Part shown: positions 62,577 through 64,000 of the stretch, in pieces
Layout: each line of letters starts with the position of its first letter
Position numbering within the stretch: position 1 is the first letter of the stretch
From: Solirubrobacterales bacterium
Lineage (GTDB): Bacteria > Actinomycetota > Thermoleophilia > Solirubrobacterales > Solirubrobacteraceae
Reading direction: 5' to 3'
Assembly (NCBI GenBank): GCA_947474595.1
Contig: CANJIV010000006.1
Coordinates: 62,001 to 126,000 of the forward strand
DNA length: 64,000 nucleotides
Translations under genes and position numbers: made by a program
The notes under the pieces: model-generated
Told to the model about the DNA's origin: nothing
What the model saw: the letters and a program-made list of their open reading frames with translations, nothing else
Database searches by the model: none

Positions 62577-64000
62577 ATGTCTTCAAATGTCCCAACGCTA
62601 GATGACCTGCGCGATGAGAAGTGGAACGATTACTGGGATGGAGTGGCTCGCTCTTACATCCCCAGTCCGGTACTGCGGGTCCCAGAGGGCCTCAAGCTCC
62701 ACACCGATGTGGCGGACACAATTGATCCGGCGACGTTCGAAGTAATTCGTTTCGGTTTGTTTAATACAAACTTCGAACACAACGATGTCATCCAACGCAC
62801 CTCTGCCTCTCCGATCGTCGTTATTACCCGAGACTTCAATACCTGTCTTCTGACTGAAGATGGGGAGTTTGTCTACTTCGGCTCGTCACTGCAGTACATG
62901 GCTGGCCAGATGGACACCAGCGTGCGGTGGTGTATCGAGAACCGTGGCGATGAGCCAGGCATCCACGATGGGGACATGTTCCTCTCCAATGATCCATGGG
63001 TGGGTTGCGCACATCAACAGGACGTCGGGCTGCTCTGTCCCGTGTTTCATGGGGACGAGCTGTTCTGCTGGGTCACTAGCACCATGCATCAGACCGACAT
63101 CGGCGGCTCAACTCCCGGCAGCTTCTGTGTTGACGCCAAGGACGTTTACGACGAGCCGTCGCCGATGCCGCCGATCAAGATCGTTGAGAACGACAAGATC
63201 CGACGTGACGTTGAGGGTCTGTATCTACGCGCGTCGCGACTGCCAGACACTGTCGCACTTGACCTCCGAGGCCAGATTAACGGCGCCCGAGCTGCCCGCA
63301 ACCGTGTAACGGGTCTGATCGAACGCTATGGCGCCGACGTTGTCAAGGGATCGATGAAGCGCATTCTTGACAATGCGGAGCGCTCATTTGTCGAACGGAT
63401 CTCCTCGATTCCCGATGGTGAGTGGAGCGAACGCCTCTATCAAGAGGCAGCGTTCGACGGTGACCGCAGGGCCCATCCAATCTGCCTCACGGTTAAGAAG
63501 GAGGGCGACATTCTTACGTTTTCTAACGAGGGGACGGTCCTCTCTGAGGGAATCTTGAATCTAACGTTCGCTGGTTGGCAGGGCGGCATTCTTGCGGCGA
63601 TTCACGCGATGCTGGCCTACGATCAGATGGGGTGTTTGGGCGGTGCTCAGCGCCACATTCGCTACAACCCCACGGCCGGGACGGCGACCTGTGCCGAGCA
63701 TCCATCGTCGGTGAGTGCTGCCGGCACCTACAACACGTGTTTTGCTGTGGGTATGGCCAACGGTGCGCTGGTCAGGATGTTGTCCTGCGGCGACCAAGAG
63801 GCACGCAAGGCGATTACGGCGTCCGCTTGGACGCTTCCCGGCTGGTGTTTCGCGGTTGCCGAGGATCAGCACGACGGAAGCTTCGTCGTCTGTCCGATGT
63901 GTGACGGAATGGCCGGGGCGATTGGACCCTATGAATCGCGAGACGGGATCGACACGGCGGGCTTCTACCATATCCCCACCGGTCAGGCCAATAATGTCGA
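62577..64000 (+). CDS. hyuB: Hydantoinase/carboxylase-family subunit B (HyuB-like), partial at right edge
   Basis: At least 474 codons, open to the window edge. The partner of HyuA in ATP-dependent hydantoinases and ketone carboxylases. Seen: TFEVIRFGLFNTNFEHNDVI at residue about 52, SASPIVVITRDFNTCLL, DGDMFLSNDPWVGCAHQQDV (metal-site-type ND..G..H..D block), FHGDELFCWVTSTMHQTDIG, and YLRASRLPD. ATG 62577 with AAAGGAC upstream. Family members are about 520-770 residues, so part of the gene is missing. Last visible gene of the operon. Confidence 0.9.
   Translation, partial: MSSNVPTLDDLRDEKWNDYWDGVARSYIPSPVLRVPEGLKLHTDVADTIDPATFEVIRFGLFNTNFEHNDVIQRTSASPIVVITRDFNTCLLTEDGEFVYFGSSLQYMAGQMDTSVRWCIENRGDEPGIHDGDMFLSNDPWVGCAHQQDVGLLCPVFHGDELFCWVTSTMHQTDIGGSTPGSFCVDAKDVYDEPSPMPPIKIVENDKIRRDVEGLYLRASRLPDTVALDLRGQINGARAARNRVTGLIERYGADVVKGSMKRILDNAERSFVERISSIPDGEWSERLYQEAAFDGDRRAHPICLTVKKEGDILTFSNEGTVLSEGILNLTFAGWQGGILAAIHAMLAYDQMGCLGGAQRHIRYNPTAGTATCAEHPSSVSAAGTYNTCFAVGMANGALVRMLSCGDQEARKAITASAWTLPGWCFAVAEDQHDGSFVVCPMCDGMAGAIGPYESRDGIDTAGFYHIPTGQANNV

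Overview
The window looks like the chromosome of a high-GC actinobacterium, and I lean towards the class Thermoleophilia (Solirubrobacter/Patulibacter relatives). The reasons are an HspR-type heat-shock operon (dnaK-grpE-dnaJ-hspR), inositol-phospholipid genes (ino1 with a CDP-alcohol phosphotransferase), a small-subunit purS/purQ/purL set, a c-di-AMP riboswitch in front of a secreted cell-wall peptidase, frequent GTG/TTG starts with 1-4 base gene overlaps, and tRNA genes that do not encode CCA. The class placement is inference from gene content. No prophage, insertion sequence or CRISPR array is visible.

Layout. (1) 1-7592, minus strand: envelope and inositol-lipid locus: alpha/beta hydrolase, polytopic membrane protein, PAP2-type inositolphosphotransferase, phosphatidylinositol-phosphate synthase-like enzyme, inositol-phosphate synthase, a glycosyltransferase fused to a PHP hydrolase, and an edge-truncated uracil-DNA glycosylase-like gene. 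(2) 7647-16671, plus strand: sugar kinase, endonuclease III, then the heat-shock set dnaK, grpE, dnaJ, hspR, clpB. (3) 16703-30723, plus strand: nearly complete IMP pathway (purD, purE, purB, purC, purS, purQ, purL, purF, purN, purH; purM is absent here) interrupted by recQ and a lipase-like hydrolase. (4) 30734-48441: mixed region with an AlkA-like glycosylase, four tRNAs (Lys, Glu, Val, Asp), a CrcB pair with a triple-DUF190 protein, TauE-like permease, dihydropyrimidinase plus carbamoyl amidase, M23 peptidase under a c-di-AMP riboswitch, MMPL transporter, secreted SUMF1-like protein, acyltransferase, secreted lipase and P450. (5) 48644-64000: a catabolic island with ALDH, SDR, a tandem CoA-transferase fusion, acyl-CoA synthetase, a flavin reductase-GntR fusion regulator, a GAF histidine kinase/LuxR response regulator pair, a luciferase-like monooxygenase, a CitE-like lyase and HyuA/HyuB subunits, the last running off the right edge.

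How the island may work (inference): the kinase/regulator pair sits between two operons whose upstream regions share an identical 16-base site. The monooxygenase needs reduced flavin, and a flavin-reductase module is fused to a GntR/FCD regulator beside it. Downstream enzymes would oxidise alcohol/aldehyde groups, activate acids as CoA esters, carboxylate or hydrolyse a ketone or cyclic amide (HyuAB), and cleave a beta-hydroxyacyl-CoA (CitE-like). The substrate cannot be named from sequence.

The most novel structural signal is a roughly 56-70 base inverted-repeat element present three times (about 9282-9347, 31744-31804, 46792-46852): a G7 arm, a conserved core CCTGAGATATTCAGG and a C7-8 arm. 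One copy supplies the last codons and the stop codon of the P450 gene.
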